Assembly: GCF_946479965.1 (NCBI RefSeq)
Contig: NZ_CAMLHX010000076.1
Span: 1-15,176, forward strand
Source of the DNA: an uncultured Mucilaginibacter sp.
GTDB lineage: Bacteria; Bacteroidota; Bacteroidia; Sphingobacteriales; Sphingobacteriaceae
DNA length: 15,176 bases
Direction of reading: 5' to 3'
Shown: piece after piece, positions 1 through 8,883 of the stretch
Numbering within the stretch: the first letter of the stretch is position 1
Layout of the letters: the number at the start of each line of letters is the position of its first letter
Notes under the pieces: model-generated
Databases searched by the model: none
Seen by the model: the letters and a program-made list of their open reading frames with translations, nothing else
What the model was told of the DNA's origin: nothing
Translations under genes and position numbers: made by a program

Positions 1-450
1 CCTTTAAAAAATGATTTTTGGTTAAGTGTTGGCTTGGGTATCGCCAATAAAGGCTCAGTTGTTTATGATGACGCGCTAACTACCAGTACACATTTAACGT
101 ATTTTGAAATGCCTGTAAGCGTCCTTAGGAAATTTGCATTTAGCAATACAGGTATATTTTTTATAGGGGCGGGCGGGTATGCCGCTATGGGGTGGAAGGT
201 TTATCTTAACTATGAAACTCCGGGCAGCTACACATCAGATATAATAAAATACGGCAATGAGAACGATGTTAAAAAATTTGATGCCGGTCTTTATTTTTCG
301 ACAGGTTTTGAACTGCGGAACCGCCTGGTATTTAACGTTGGGTATTCGTTGGGACTAAATAATATCGCGTCGCCATCCCAACAAGATAGCGGTACAAGTG
401 TTGTAAAGAATAGAGTGTTCTCACTTGGTTTAGGATATCTTATCAAATAG
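1..450 (+). CDS. Outer-membrane beta-barrel protein, C-terminal part (5' end outside window)
   Basis: The frame is open from the first base of the window to a TAG at 448-450, giving 149 visible residues, so the gene starts upstream; the internal TTG at 34 is not a credible start. The protein shows alternating hydrophobic/polar stretches, glycine-rich turns (GVGLG-like, FIGAGGYAAMG) and a terminal strand VFSLGLGYLIK, as expected for porin-like (PorT/OMP_b-brl type) outer-membrane barrels of Bacteroidota, which usually end in an aromatic-rich strand. It probably sits in the outer membrane; ligand or role cannot be read from the sequence. The sixA-like gene starts 8 bp downstream on the same strand, so the two may be co-transcribed. 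The barrel class is an inference from pattern, not from a single diagnostic motif. Confidence 0.7.
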   Translation, partial: PLKNDFWLSVGLGIANKGSVVYDDALTTSTHLTYFEMPVSVLRKFAFSNTGIFFIGAGGYAAMGWKVYLNYETPGSYTSDIIKYGNENDVKKFDAGLYFSTGFELRNRLVFNVGYSLGLNNIASPSQQDSGTSVVKNRVFSLGLGYLIK

Positions 451-458
451 TAGAATTT

Positions 459-938
459 ATGAAGAAGCTCGTCATTATCAGGCATGCTAAAGCAACGCAC
501 GAGAGCGGCTATGTTGATTTTGAAAGACCACTTACACACAGCGGAATACAGGATGCAGCAATTATGGCGGGGCGTTTAAACGAGAGTGATCACGTTCCGA
601 AAATGTTGGTGTCTAGTCCGGCATTACGAACTATAAGTACAGCGAATATCTTTTCTCAGCATTTAAATTTACCTGCCGCCGAAGAAATAAAGGGCATTTA
701 TGAGGCAGATAGAGATGACCTGGTTGAGATAGTAACAGAACTGCCTGATAATTTAGACTGCATTGGTTTGGTGGGGCATAATCCCGGGTTGGGACAGTTA
801 CTTTATTATTTTAGCGGAGCAGCGCATGATGTGCCAACCTGCGCGGTAGCAATTGTAGAGTTCGATACAGACGTTTGGGCATCTGTTACTTCAAACAGCG
901 GAAAATTAATTTATTACGATTACCCCAAAAATCATTAA
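459..938 (+). CDS. sixA: SixA-type phosphohistidine phosphatase (histidine phosphatase superfamily)
   Basis: This 159-residue protein has the histidine phosphatase (branch 1) core: the RHG-type motif as RHAK with Arg8 and the nucleophile His9, a second catalytic arginine in SSPALR (Arg57), the acidic region near Glu82-Asp86, and the second histidine in LVGHNPG (His107). Length and the compact fold match SixA, which in Escherichia coli removes phosphate from phosphohistidine in signalling or PTS proteins; the substrate here is unknown. The third position of the RHG motif is Ala instead of Gly, a common variant. The gene follows the barrel gene by 8 bp and its TAA overlaps the ispD stop by 4 bp in convergent orientation. 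The family is clear; use of the sixA name rests on size and motif match, not proven orthology. Confidence 0.82.
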   Translation: MKKLVIIRHAKATHESGYVDFERPLTHSGIQDAAIMAGRLNESDHVPKMLVSSPALRTISTANIFSQHLNLPAAEEIKGIYEADRDDLVEIVTELPDNLDCIGLVGHNPGLGQLLYYFSGAAHDVPTCAVAIVEFDTDVWASVTSNSGKLIYYDYPKNH

Positions 939-1657
939 AAACTAGCGTTACCTCGGGCTTTTAACAGCAATTCAGCTATCGCGATATCTTCAGGAAAGGT
1001 TATCTTGATGTTTTGATGATCGCCTTCAATAAGGTGTATATTAAATCCTGCAGATTCTACAACACTCGCATCATCAGTAAACGTGTTTTCATAAGCTTGC
1101 AAATAAGCTGTTTTTAATTGCGCGTATTGAAATGTTTGTGGCGTTTGTACAAGAAAGATCTCATCGCGTTTCAAACTCGACGATGTATCCCGTTTTATCT
1201 GCCTAACAGAATCACGACTTTTAACAGCAACTATTGCATTCCCTTTATCAGCAGCTTGCAAATATGCCGCATCTATTAACGAACTTAATATAAGGGGGCG
1301 TACGGCATCGTGTACCGCTACAAGGCTCTCAATATCGGTAATTGTTTCAAAGGCTGCTTTAACTGTGTGAAAGCGAGTTTCTCCGCCTACAACCAAAGTA
1401 TGTGGTACATCAAAGTTATGGGCATTGCACAACTGTCTCCAATAATCATGAAAAGTCGCATTCAGTGCTAAAATAACTTCAGGTTTTGATGCGCTGTTGT
1501 AAAACGCCAGCAAAGTATGCATTAAAACCGGCAGCCCATTTACAGAAAGAAATTGTTTTGGAACGGTTGATCCCATCCGCTTACCCGAACCACCGGCAAC
1601 TATAATGGCGTATTTTTTTAATGAGATATCAGAAGTTGAATTGGAGATGTGGGACAT
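935..1657 (-). CDS. ispD: 2-C-methyl-D-erythritol 4-phosphate cytidylyltransferase
   Basis: IspD joins CTP to methylerythritol phosphate, the third step of the MEP isoprenoid pathway, in the cytoplasm. The 240-residue product has the N-terminal nucleotide-binding signature IIVAGGSGKRMGSTVPKQF (residues 18-36, with Arg27 and Lys34), the VHDAVRP motif at 115-121, QTPQTF at 171-176, TDDASVVE at 194-201 and the C-terminal NIKITFPED at 216-224. The N-terminus carries about 14 extra residues before the first strand; a shorter start is not offered by an in-frame ATG near the domain. The gene is convergent with sixA (4-bp overlap of stops). A hairpin terminator upstream at 1701-1726 suggests it is transcribed apart from queA, from a promoter in 1658-1690 that I cannot pin down. 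Confidence 0.95.
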   Translation of the reverse strand: MSHISNSTSDISLKKYAIIVAGGSGKRMGSTVPKQFLSVNGLPVLMHTLLAFYNSASKPEVILALNATFHDYWRQLCNAHNFDVPHTLVVGGETRFHTVKAAFETITDIESLVAVHDAVRPLILSSLIDAAYLQAADKGNAIVAVKSRDSVRQIKRDTSSSLKRDEIFLVQTPQTFQYAQLKTAYLQAYENTFTDDASVVESAGFNIHLIEGDHQNIKITFPEDIAIAELLLKARGNASF

Positions 1658-1690
1658 ACTATATTGTTATAAAGATGGGCATATTACCGG

Positions 1691-1726
1691 TAAATAAAAA
1701 ATGTGAGACTGTTGCCAATCTCACAT
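1691..1726 (-). terminator. Intrinsic terminator downstream of queA
   Basis: A perfect 8-bp inverted repeat, ATGTGAGA at 1701-1708 and TCTCACAT at 1719-1726, encloses a 10-nt loop. Read on the minus strand, the stem is followed directly by TTTTTATTTA (1700-1691). It starts 27 nt past the queA stop, so it would end queA transcription ahead of ispD. Confidence 0.8.
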
Positions 1727-1752
1727 CTCTAATTTTACGTCTCACCCCGTAA

Positions 1753-2802
1753 TTAGATAATCAGCATGGCATCGCCATAGCTGTAAAAACGGTACTTCTC
1801 TTTTATAGCTACCTCGTAAGCATTCATAACATGTTCATAACCGCCAAATGCAGATATCATCATCAACAATGTTGATTCAGGTGTATGGAAATTGGTGATC
1901 ATGGAATTAGCTATGCTAAATTCATACGGAGGGAAGATAAATTTGCTGGTCCAATCGTTAATTGGTTTTAACATTTTACCAGCAGAAACTGCCGACTCGA
2001 TGGCACGCATACTGGTAGTACCTACCGCGCAGACGCGTCTTTTACGCTCAATGGCTCTGTTAACAATGTCAGCTTGTTTAGCCTCTATAATTATTTGTTC
2101 TGAGTCCATTTTGTGCTTGGTAAGATCCTCTACCTCAACCGGGCGGAAAGTGCCCAGGCCAACATGCAAAGTTACCTCTGCAAACTCAACACCTTTTAGC
2201 TCAAGGCGCTTCATTAATTCGCGGCTAAAATGCAAGCCGGCTGTTGGAGCTGCAACCGCACCTTCATGTTTAGCATAAATGGTTTGGTAGCGTTCTTTAT
2301 CTTCAGATGTAGCTTTGCGTTTAATATATTTTGGCAGCGGTGTTTCGCCCAATATTTCCACATTGCGGCGAAACTCTTCGTCTGTACCATCAAACAAAAA
2401 ACGTATGGTGCGGCCACGTGATGTAGTGTTGTCAACAACTTCTGCAATAAGCAGGTCATCATCACCAAAATAAAGCTTGTTACCTACGCGTATTTTACGG
2501 GCCGGATCAACCAACACATCCCATAAGCGTAATTCTTTATTAAGCTCCCTCAATAAAAAAACTTCAATAGTAGCACCGGTTTTTTCTTTGTTGCCGTACA
2601 TACGGGCCGGAAATACTTTGGTATTGTTAAGGATCATCACGTCCTTATCGTCGAAATAATCAAGTACGTCTTTAAAAACTTTATGCTCAATTTTACCAGA
2701 ATCGCGGTGTAATACCATTAAACGGGCCTCATCACGCTCTTGCGAAGGGGTGTGGGCAATGAGTGATTCGGGTAGATTGAATTTAAATTGAGATAACTTC
2801 AT
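1753..2802 (-). CDS. queA: S-adenosylmethionine:tRNA ribosyltransferase-isomerase
   Basis: QueA moves the ribosyl part of S-adenosylmethionine onto 7-aminomethyl-7-deazaguanine in tRNA, making epoxyqueuosine, the step before queuosine in GUN anticodon tRNAs. The 349-residue product is full length for the family and has its signature blocks in order: NNTKVFPAR (59-67), TPLPKYI (154-160), RYQTIYA (171-177), [12 protein letters not shown] (181-192), [10 protein letters not shown] (213-222), TTSMRAIES (262-270) and TNFHTPES (303-310). The ATG at 2802 begins [16 protein letters not shown], the usual N-terminus. No other queuosine gene lies in the window. It has its own promoter candidate upstream and a terminator downstream, so it appears to be a single-gene transcription unit. 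Confidence 0.97.
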   Translation of the reverse strand: MKLSQFKFNLPESLIAHTPSQERDEARLMVLHRDSGKIEHKVFKDVLDYFDDKDVMILNNTKVFPARMYGNKEKTGATIEVFLLRELNKELRLWDVLVDPARKIRVGNKLYFGDDDLLIAEVVDNTTSRGRTIRFLFDGTDEEFRRNVEILGETPLPKYIKRKATSEDKERYQTIYAKHEGAVAAPTAGLHFSRELMKRLELKGVEFAEVTLHVGLGTFRPVEVEDLTKHKMDSEQIIIEAKQADIVNRAIERKRRVCAVGTTSMRAIESAVSAGKMLKPINDWTSKFIFPPYEFSIANSMITNFHTPESTLLMMISAFGGYEHVMNAYEVAIKEKYRFYSYGDAMLII

Positions 2803-2839
2803 TGTTATATAAATAGGAATTTTTCAGGGCGCAAATGTA

Positions 2840-2871
2840 CAAATATATTTATGGAATGCTGTGATTGCAAC
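2840..2871 (-). promoter_or_regulatory. Candidate Bacteroidota promoter of queA
   Basis: On the minus strand GTTG (2871-2868) is followed after 20 nt by TATATTTG (2847-2840), matching the TTTG-N19-21-TAnnTTTG pattern known for primary sigma factors of Bacteroidota. The queA ATG lies 37 nt below the -7 element. A second TAnnTTTG match (TACATTTG, 2839-2832) adjoins it but has no -33 partner at the right distance. Confidence 0.5.
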
Positions 2872-3039
2872 TATTATATTATTAGATTACACCCGTTTAC
2901 GCTTGTTAATTTTTTTTAGGGCTTAACCAATAAATAGTGTAACTTAATACCAATTACAACATCTAATATATAACACCATTTTTGGCATTAGGTTTAAAAA
3001 CGTTTTAAATCATTACAACAGCAGCATAAACAGGTACAT

Positions 3040-4287
3040 ATGATATTTTTAAAACTCTTCAGGGAAAGCTTTTTGTTCGCGTTTGATGCCCTCAGGCAAA
3101 ATCGCTTACGTACAATGTTATCCTTGCTGGGGGTTACAATCGGTATTTTTACTATTATAACTGTACGGTCAGGCGTTGATACATTACGGGATAACCTGCA
3201 AACCAGCGTTGATAAGTTAGGCAGTAACAGTGTGTATGTTGAAAAATGGCCTTGGGTATCAGACGGCCAGTTTCCCTGGTGGAAGTATATGCAGCGCCCG
3301 GTATCAAAACTAAAGGATTTTAATGAGTTAGAGCGACGCAGTCAAACTGCCGAAGCAATTTCATATGAGGTGAGTATTGCTAATCGTACCATTAAGTATA
3401 ATAGTAACTCTATTGAGGGCGCTCAGATCTATGCCACGTCGCATGATCATGATAAAACCTGGAATTTTGATTTGCAAGAGGGACGGTACTTTACTGAAAT
3501 GGAATCAAGAACTGGTGCACCTGTAGCCGTTGTTGGTAACGATATAGCTGAAAATCTTTTTCCGGGAGGTAATGGGATAGGAAAGAAAATAAAGGTAATG
3601 GGCAGATATGTTACTATTATCGGTGTCTTTTCCAAAGAAGGTGATGATATGCTGGGCATATCAAGCGATAAACAGGTTTTGCTACCGCTTAATTTTGCAC
3701 GTAATGTTATTGATGTACAGGCTGAAAAATATAATCCATCGGTAGTAGTAAAAGGTAAAGAAGGTATCCCGGTGGAAGAGGTGGTTGGCGAACTGCACGG
3801 CCTTATGCGTTCTATCCGTAGCTTAAAACCCGGTCAGGATGATAATTTCTCTTTAAACGAGAGTACAATGCTTACCGCGCAGTTGGATATTGTTTTTGAT
3901 GTAATCAATACGGCTGGTTTCTTTATTGGCATATTCTCAATCCTGGTTGGTGGGTTCGGTATAGCCAATATAATGTTTGTGTCGGTAAAAGAACGAACCA
4001 ATATTATTGGTATTCAAAAATCGCTTGGCGCTAAAAACTATTTTATCCTGCTACAGTTTCTTATCGAATCAGTTATACTTTGTTTACTAGGAGGTATCAT
4101 TGGGATATTAATGGTTTATGGCGGCACGCTGTTGGTTAAATGGCTTGCCGATTTTACCATAGTACTTTATTTCAAAAATATCAGATTTGGTATATTAGTT
4201 TCTGTGACCATAGGCATGATATCCGGCATTGTACCCGCATGGTTTGCTTCAAAGCTAGATCCGGTTGAGGCAATAAGAACTAATTAA
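3040..4287 (+). CDS. ABC transporter permease of the MacB/FtsX type
   Basis: The 415-residue protein has the MacB-like layout: a cytoplasmic start (RESFLFAFDALRQNRLRTML), a first membrane span at about 27-46 (LSLLGVTIGIFTIITV), a large extracytoplasmic domain (about 48-285) and three C-terminal spans near 291-313, 337-362 and 380-402. The cytoplasmic loop after the second span, VKERTNIIGIQKSLGAK (316-332), and the end SKLDPVEAIR are family signatures. Such permeases pair with a LolD/MacB-like ATPase and use ATP to drive work in the periplasm (lipoprotein, peptide or drug export) rather than classical transport. No ATPase or MacA-like adaptor gene is beside it, so its partner must be encoded elsewhere. 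The stop lies 9 bp from the convergent eda stop. The upstream 237 bp (2803-3039) contain no gene I can support. Confidence 0.9.
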   Translation: MIFLKLFRESFLFAFDALRQNRLRTMLSLLGVTIGIFTIITVRSGVDTLRDNLQTSVDKLGSNSVYVEKWPWVSDGQFPWWKYMQRPVSKLKDFNELERRSQTAEAISYEVSIANRTIKYNSNSIEGAQIYATSHDHDKTWNFDLQEGRYFTEMESRTGAPVAVVGNDIAENLFPGGNGIGKKIKVMGRYVTIIGVFSKEGDDMLGISSDKQVLLPLNFARNVIDVQAEKYNPSVVVKGKEGIPVEEVVGELHGLMRSIRSLKPGQDDNFSLNESTMLTAQLDIVFDVINTAGFFIGIFSILVGGFGIANIMFVSVKERTNIIGIQKSLGAKNYFILLQFLIESVILCLLGGIIGILMVYGGTLLVKWLADFTIVLYFKNIRFGILVSVTIGMISGIVPAWFASKLDPVEAIRTN

Positions 4288-4296
4288 GGGAAACTT

Positions 4297-4932
4297 TTAA
4301 AAAAATTTCTGCGCAAAAAGCTGAAGGTGGTCTTTAAGCCCCGCCCAGTTTTCTTGTTCTATTAATTTCTTATCAAACAATGCACCAGCCATTCCGTAGC
4401 CATCTGCACCCGCTTTTTGATAGGTGTCAATATTCTCCAGCGTAATACCTCCGGTTGGCATTAACTTTATCTTGTTAAGCGGCGCTTTTACCTCTTTAAT
4501 ATACGCAGGGCCTACTAGTGTCGCCGGGAATACTTTAACCATATAGGCGCCCATTTCCCATGCGTTGTAAATCTCAGTTGGAGTAAAAGCTCCAGGGAAT
4601 ATCGGTATCCCCGCTTTTACAGTTCCCTCAATTATCTTTTGGTTTACAACTGGTGTAACAACAAACTGCGCCCCGGCATTTAATGCGCTATCAAGCTCGG
4701 CCTGTGTACAAACTGTTCCGGCACCAATGTTAAGTTTACCGCCAAAGTTAACAGCAATAAATTCTATCATTTTAACAGCGCCGTCGGTGTTCATTGTTAT
4801 TTCTATAGTGGTAAGCCCCGCATCGGCGTAAACTGAAAGAATATTCTTTATCGTGTTAAAAGGCATGCCACGTACTATGCCAACAATTGGCACTTTTAAA
4901 AACAACTCGTCCGAAAATTTATGCGTGTTCAT
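4297..4932 (-). CDS. eda: KDPG/KHG aldolase (2-dehydro-3-deoxy-phosphogluconate / 4-hydroxy-2-oxoglutarate aldolase)
   Basis: This class I aldolase splits 2-keto-3-deoxy-6-phosphogluconate to pyruvate and glyceraldehyde 3-phosphate, the last step of the Entner-Doudoroff and hexuronate routes. The 211-residue protein is the usual length and shows the (beta/alpha)8 landmarks: PIVGIVRG (15-22), IEIT with Glu44, GAGTV (70-74), PGAFTPTE (113-120), the Schiff-base lysine in VKVFPA (Lys133) and PTGG (159-162). No sugar-acid kinase, dehydratase or transporter lies beside it, unlike typical hexuronate operons, so its pathway cannot be read from context. The upstream gene is divergent, with 55 bp between the two starts. 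Confidence 0.93.
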   Translation of the reverse strand: MNTHKFSDELFLKVPIVGIVRGMPFNTIKNILSVYADAGLTTIEITMNTDGAVKMIEFIAVNFGGKLNIGAGTVCTQAELDSALNAGAQFVVTPVVNQKIIEGTVKAGIPIFPGAFTPTEIYNAWEMGAYMVKVFPATLVGPAYIKEVKAPLNKIKLMPTGGITLENIDTYQKAGADGYGMAGALFDKKLIEQENWAGLKDHLQLFAQKFF

Positions 4933-4958
4933 TAAGTAAATAGTTTATAACTTCATGG

Positions 4959-4966
4959 CAAAGATA
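4959..4966 (-). promoter_or_regulatory. Candidate -7 element upstream of eda
   Basis: The minus strand reads TATCTTTG here, an exact TAnnTTTG match 26 nt above the eda ATG. No TTTG/TTG lies at the expected 19-21 nt upstream spacing (the nearest TTG is 24 nt away), so the call is tentative. Confidence 0.3.
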
Positions 4967-4987
4967 TAATGTTAGTTCAGTATTAAA

Positions 4988-5470
4988 ATGCAAGCCGAAA
5001 ACCTACTGGTCAACGATAAGTTTTTGCTCAAAAAATATCCAGGGAAGGGAGGCTGGACTTACGCAGTTCTGCCGGAAACAGTGCGTAAGAAAAAGACCCC
5101 TTTTGGGTGGATACCCGTAAAAGGATCTATTGACGGTTTTGAACTAAAAAGTTATCGATTAATGCGTATGAGCAGCGGAGAATTGTTTCTACCTGTTAGG
5201 GCAGAGATTAGGAAGAAAATTGGAAAGGAAGAAGGCGACTGGGTACACGTGCTTTTATATGCTGATGATGCTCCCGCTGATATTCCTGAAGAGCTTCTAT
5301 TATGTCTTCAGGATAACGAACAGGCTTATTGCAACTTTTTGAAATGCAGCGATACAGATCAAAGGGCATTTATAAGTTATATTTATTCTGCTAAAAAGGA
5401 AGAAACCCGAATAGAGCGCATTGCTCAGACTTTAGATATGCTGGAAAAAGCGCAGAAACTGCCTAAGTAG
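4988..5470 (+). CDS. DUF1905 and YdeI/OmpD-associated (OmdA-like) domain protein
   Basis: The 160-residue protein joins two small domains. Residues about 10-92 match the DUF1905 pattern: GWTYAVLP (22-29), KGSIDG (45-50), SGELFLPV (63-70) and GDWVHV (83-88). Residues about 97-157 match the helical OmdA/YdeI-type tail: DIPEELLLCL, then SAKKEETRIERI (134-145), whose AKK-x-ETR-x-x-RI spacing is typical of the family. Related proteins have been tied to bacteriocin resistance or outer-membrane phenotypes, but the biochemical role is unknown. There is no signal peptide, so it should be cytoplasmic. It is divergent from eda and ends 5 bp from the convergent NlpC/P60 gene. Confidence 0.85.
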   Translation: MQAENLLVNDKFLLKKYPGKGGWTYAVLPETVRKKKTPFGWIPVKGSIDGFELKSYRLMRMSSGELFLPVRAEIRKKIGKEEGDWVHVLLYADDAPADIPEELLLCLQDNEQAYCNFLKCSDTDQRAFISYIYSAKKEETRIERIAQTLDMLEKAQKLPK

Positions 5471-5475
5471 GACCC

Positions 5476-6069
5476 CTACCTGTCATTTTGGGGAAAGATC
5501 CTGATGGTGCGCAAATAGCGTCCTTGGTAATAGGCGTTTAATGGAGTCTCTGTTACACCGTCGTCCTTTCCTGAGGTAGAGTGTAGAAAAGAAATTTCTT
5601 TGCCGGGTTGCACCACTAAAATGCCCATATGGCCTACAACTTTTATGGTACTGTCTGTGCCGGTAAAGAGTATAAGATCGCCGGTTTTAGCATCTTTCAA
5701 CTCTATTCGGCGGTTTATGTGGGTAAACCCGACAGATTGCCGGGGTACGGCGACATTAAAATGATTAAAAACATAAGTGATAAAGCCCGAGCAATCAAAT
5801 CCCTTTTTAGGGTCAGTTGAGCCATACAGGTAGGGAATTCCCTTTAATGTTTCTGCGTATCTTATTAATTCTGCCGGTGTTAAACGCGCGGTAGCTATAC
5901 GCGTTGCGAAACCTGCACTATCAGGTTTTAACGGTGCTGAAAGGACGGTGGGTTTAACTGCAGACGTATCTGCGTTATGGACTACAGGACCAGTGTAAAC
6001 AAAAGTCGGCTTGTCTTCGCAGGAACAGAACAAAATCAAAAACGCATAAACACACAATAGCTGCCTCAT
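5476..6069 (-). CDS. NlpC/P60 (C40) peptidase, predicted lipoprotein
   Basis: The 197-residue protein starts with a short hydrophobic signal ending in FCSC, giving a predicted lipid-modified Cys17. An acidic pair (Glu18-Asp19) and a linker rich in Pro, Ser, Thr and Ala follow up to about residue 62. The catalytic NlpC/P60 domain (about 65-195) has the nucleophile Cys93 in FDCSGF, His147 in VGHMGI and a third polar residue His163 in FLHSTSG. Enzymes of this type cut peptide stems of peptidoglycan, often gamma-D-Glu-meso-Dap bonds, so this one likely acts in the periplasm or at the outer membrane in wall turnover. No SH3 substrate-binding domain is visible. It stands alone, convergent with the DUF1905 gene. 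Confidence 0.92.
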   Translation of the reverse strand: MRQLLCVYAFLILFCSCEDKPTFVYTGPVVHNADTSAVKPTVLSAPLKPDSAGFATRIATARLTPAELIRYAETLKGIPYLYGSTDPKKGFDCSGFITYVFNHFNVAVPRQSVGFTHINRRIELKDAKTGDLILFTGTDSTIKVVGHMGILVVQPGKEISFLHSTSGKDDGVTETPLNAYYQGRYLRTIRIFPQNDR

Positions 6070-6144
6070 ACACCTTACGACAGCGCAAGCACTTTAATGT
6101 TTTGAAATGCAAGCTAATAAAGCAATGTATTTATCCTTGAGCTC

Positions 6145-6702
6145 TTAATTCTTTTGTTTGCGCAGATATTTGGTTAAAATAACAATCTGTTGGCCCTCTA
6201 TTTTGCCCTCTACCTGGTCGGTATTGCTGGCCACTATGCGGATGTTTTTAACAACCGTGCCCATTTTTGCATTTAATGGACTGCCTTTTACGTCTAGTGA
6301 ACGGGTGAGCACTACTGTATCGCCTGTAAATAATTGAGCGCCCAGGCTATCGCGATGTACATCATCCGCAACTGCCGGCACATCATCGTCGTTTGCTGCT
6401 TTGGCCCACGATTGGGTTTCTTCATCTAAATAGAGCATGTCTAAATTATCTGCCGCCCAGGCCTCATTTTTTAAACGCGAAAGCATACGCCAGGCTACAA
6501 CCTGCACAGCGGGTACCTCGCTCCACATGGCTTCGCTTAAAAATCGCCAGTATTGTGCATCGGTTTCTGCACCTTTTGCTATTTGGCCAAGGCAAACACC
6601 ACAAATGGTTATTTCATTATCAGGATGGTTCGCAGGTGGTACAGTATAAATGGAAGTATCAGTAGTTGATTTGCACAATTGGCAGCAATTAGAAATAGTC
6701 AT
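6145..6702 (-). CDS. PhnA/YjdM-like zinc-ribbon protein
   Basis: The 185-residue protein has an N-terminal zinc ribbon with two CxxC knuckles (Cys7/Cys10 and Cys34/Cys37). A middle segment rich in Trp and acidic residues (about 45-115) follows, then a C-terminal PhnA domain: SLGAQLFTGDTVVLTRSLDVKG in two halves, GTVVKNIRIV and VEGKIEGQQIVILTKYLRK. The PhnA family was named after a gene near the E. coli phosphonate operon, but it is not phosphonoacetate hydrolase and its role is not settled, so a phosphonate function should not be inferred. The middle segment makes it longer than the E. coli form of about 110 residues. It is a single minus-strand unit; the neighbouring NlpC start is 75 bp downstream of its stop. 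Confidence 0.88.
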   Translation of the reverse strand: MTISNCCQLCKSTTDTSIYTVPPANHPDNEITICGVCLGQIAKGAETDAQYWRFLSEAMWSEVPAVQVVAWRMLSRLKNEAWAADNLDMLYLDEETQSWAKAANDDDVPAVADDVHRDSLGAQLFTGDTVVLTRSLDVKGSPLNAKMGTVVKNIRIVASNTDQVEGKIEGQQIVILTKYLRKQKN

Positions 6703-6725
6703 TTTAGAGAATAAATTAAACGGTG

Positions 6726-6733
6726 CAAAGCTA
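6726..6733 (-). promoter_or_regulatory. Candidate -7 element of the PhnA-like gene
   Basis: The minus strand reads TAGCTTTG, an exact TAnnTTTG match 23 nt above the ATG. The nearest ATTG (6753-6750) is only 16 nt upstream, shorter than the usual 19-21, so the -33 element is uncertain. Confidence 0.35.
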
Positions 6734-6773
6734 CTATTTTCATTAACTACAATTTTACTTTATAAAAGAGGGG

Positions 6774-6800
6774 GGTGGCTCAGCACCGGGCTGAGCCACC
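6774..6800. repeat. Perfect 10-bp inverted repeat heading the tandem array
   Basis: GGTGGCTCAG (6774-6783) and CTGAGCCACC (6791-6800) form a perfect GC-rich stem around a 7-nt loop. The right arm is the first unit of the tandem array that follows, so the left arm could also pair with any other unit. On the minus strand the stem is followed by CCCCCTCTTTTAT, which might give weak termination, but the clear terminator lies further upstream at 6918-6953. Confidence 0.8.
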
Positions 6801-6840
6801 GTGAGCCACCGTGAGCCACCGTGAGCCACCGTGAGCCACT
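6791..6840. repeat. Five tandem copies of a 10-bp unit (GTGAGCCACC)
   Basis: Units start at 6791, 6801, 6811, 6821 and 6831. The middle three are identical GTGAGCCACC; the first begins with C and the last ends with T. Beyond the array, blocks at 6841, 6881 and 6891 stay in 10-bp phase and begin GTAGAAT, GTAGAAT and GTAGAGCCAC, suggesting a decayed extension to about 6901. The minus-strand frame through it (75 codons from 6987) also crosses a terminator hairpin and is not taken as a gene. The whole non-coding stretch 6703-6990 holds this array, the PhnA promoter candidate and the ABC-F terminator. Confidence 0.92.
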
Positions 6841-6917
6841 GTAGAATCGTGTACAGCTGCCCATGAACTCCATAGCCGTCGTAGAATTACGTAGAGCCAC
6901 TCCTAAAGATTCTAGAT

Positions 6918-6953
6918 AAAAAAAGAGACGCCCGAATCTGTCTGGCATCTCTT
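6918..6953 (-). terminator. Intrinsic terminator of the ABC-F gene
   Basis: On the minus strand AAGAGATGCC (6953-6944) pairs with GGCGTCTCTT (6932-6923), giving ten pairs with one G-T wobble around an 11-nt loop, followed by a run of seven T (6924-6918). It begins 37 nt after the ABC-F stop codon. Confidence 0.85.
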
Positions 6954-6990
6954 CACTTTTAATGTTATAATAATTATTTGAGATCATTTA

Positions 6991-8671
<1,681 letters not shown>

Positions 8672-8850
8672 TGAATTAAATTGCGTATAAATGGGAAATT
8701 AAAACGCCAATTTTGAACCTTAATTTTTTCTTTGAGGAATGATTTGCCCAATGCAATTATCGGCTTAACGTAAAAATGTTGTTATTTAATAAAAAAGGGT
8801 TGTTTTTTTAAGTTTTATACTCAGGCACGCGTTTTGTCTAATAATAAACA

Positions 8851-8870
8851 AGTTATAAACCAGTTATAAA
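8851..8870 (+). repeat. Direct repeat AGTTATAAA upstream of the small membrane protein
   Basis: AGTTATAAA occurs at 8851-8859 and 8862-8870, an 11-bp step, just above the small ORF at 8884. The first copy continues as GTTATAAACCA, an 11-mer also found at 14714-14724 before the MG2 gene. The remaining stretch 8672-8850 is AT-rich and shows nothing further that I can call; TTTA-N20-TAAGTTTT (8785-8816) is only a weak promoter match. Confidence 0.5.
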
Positions 8871-8883
8871 ATATAGTTAAGTT

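Noticed and set aside
1892..2278. 128-codon plus-strand frame opposite queA
   Set aside because: It lies wholly inside queA, whose motifs are intact, and the product has low-complexity Ser/Thr/Arg content without a domain.
2993..3009. Inverted repeat TTTAAAA-ACG-TTTTAAA above the permease gene
   Set aside because: It is built only of A and T runs around ACG, is likely by chance in AT-rich DNA, and no promoter could be placed beside it.
6760..6987. 75-codon minus-strand frame through the tandem repeats
   Set aside because: It crosses a strong terminator hairpin with a T-run and owes its length to the 10-bp repeat; the product (with repeated GSRWL) has no family features.
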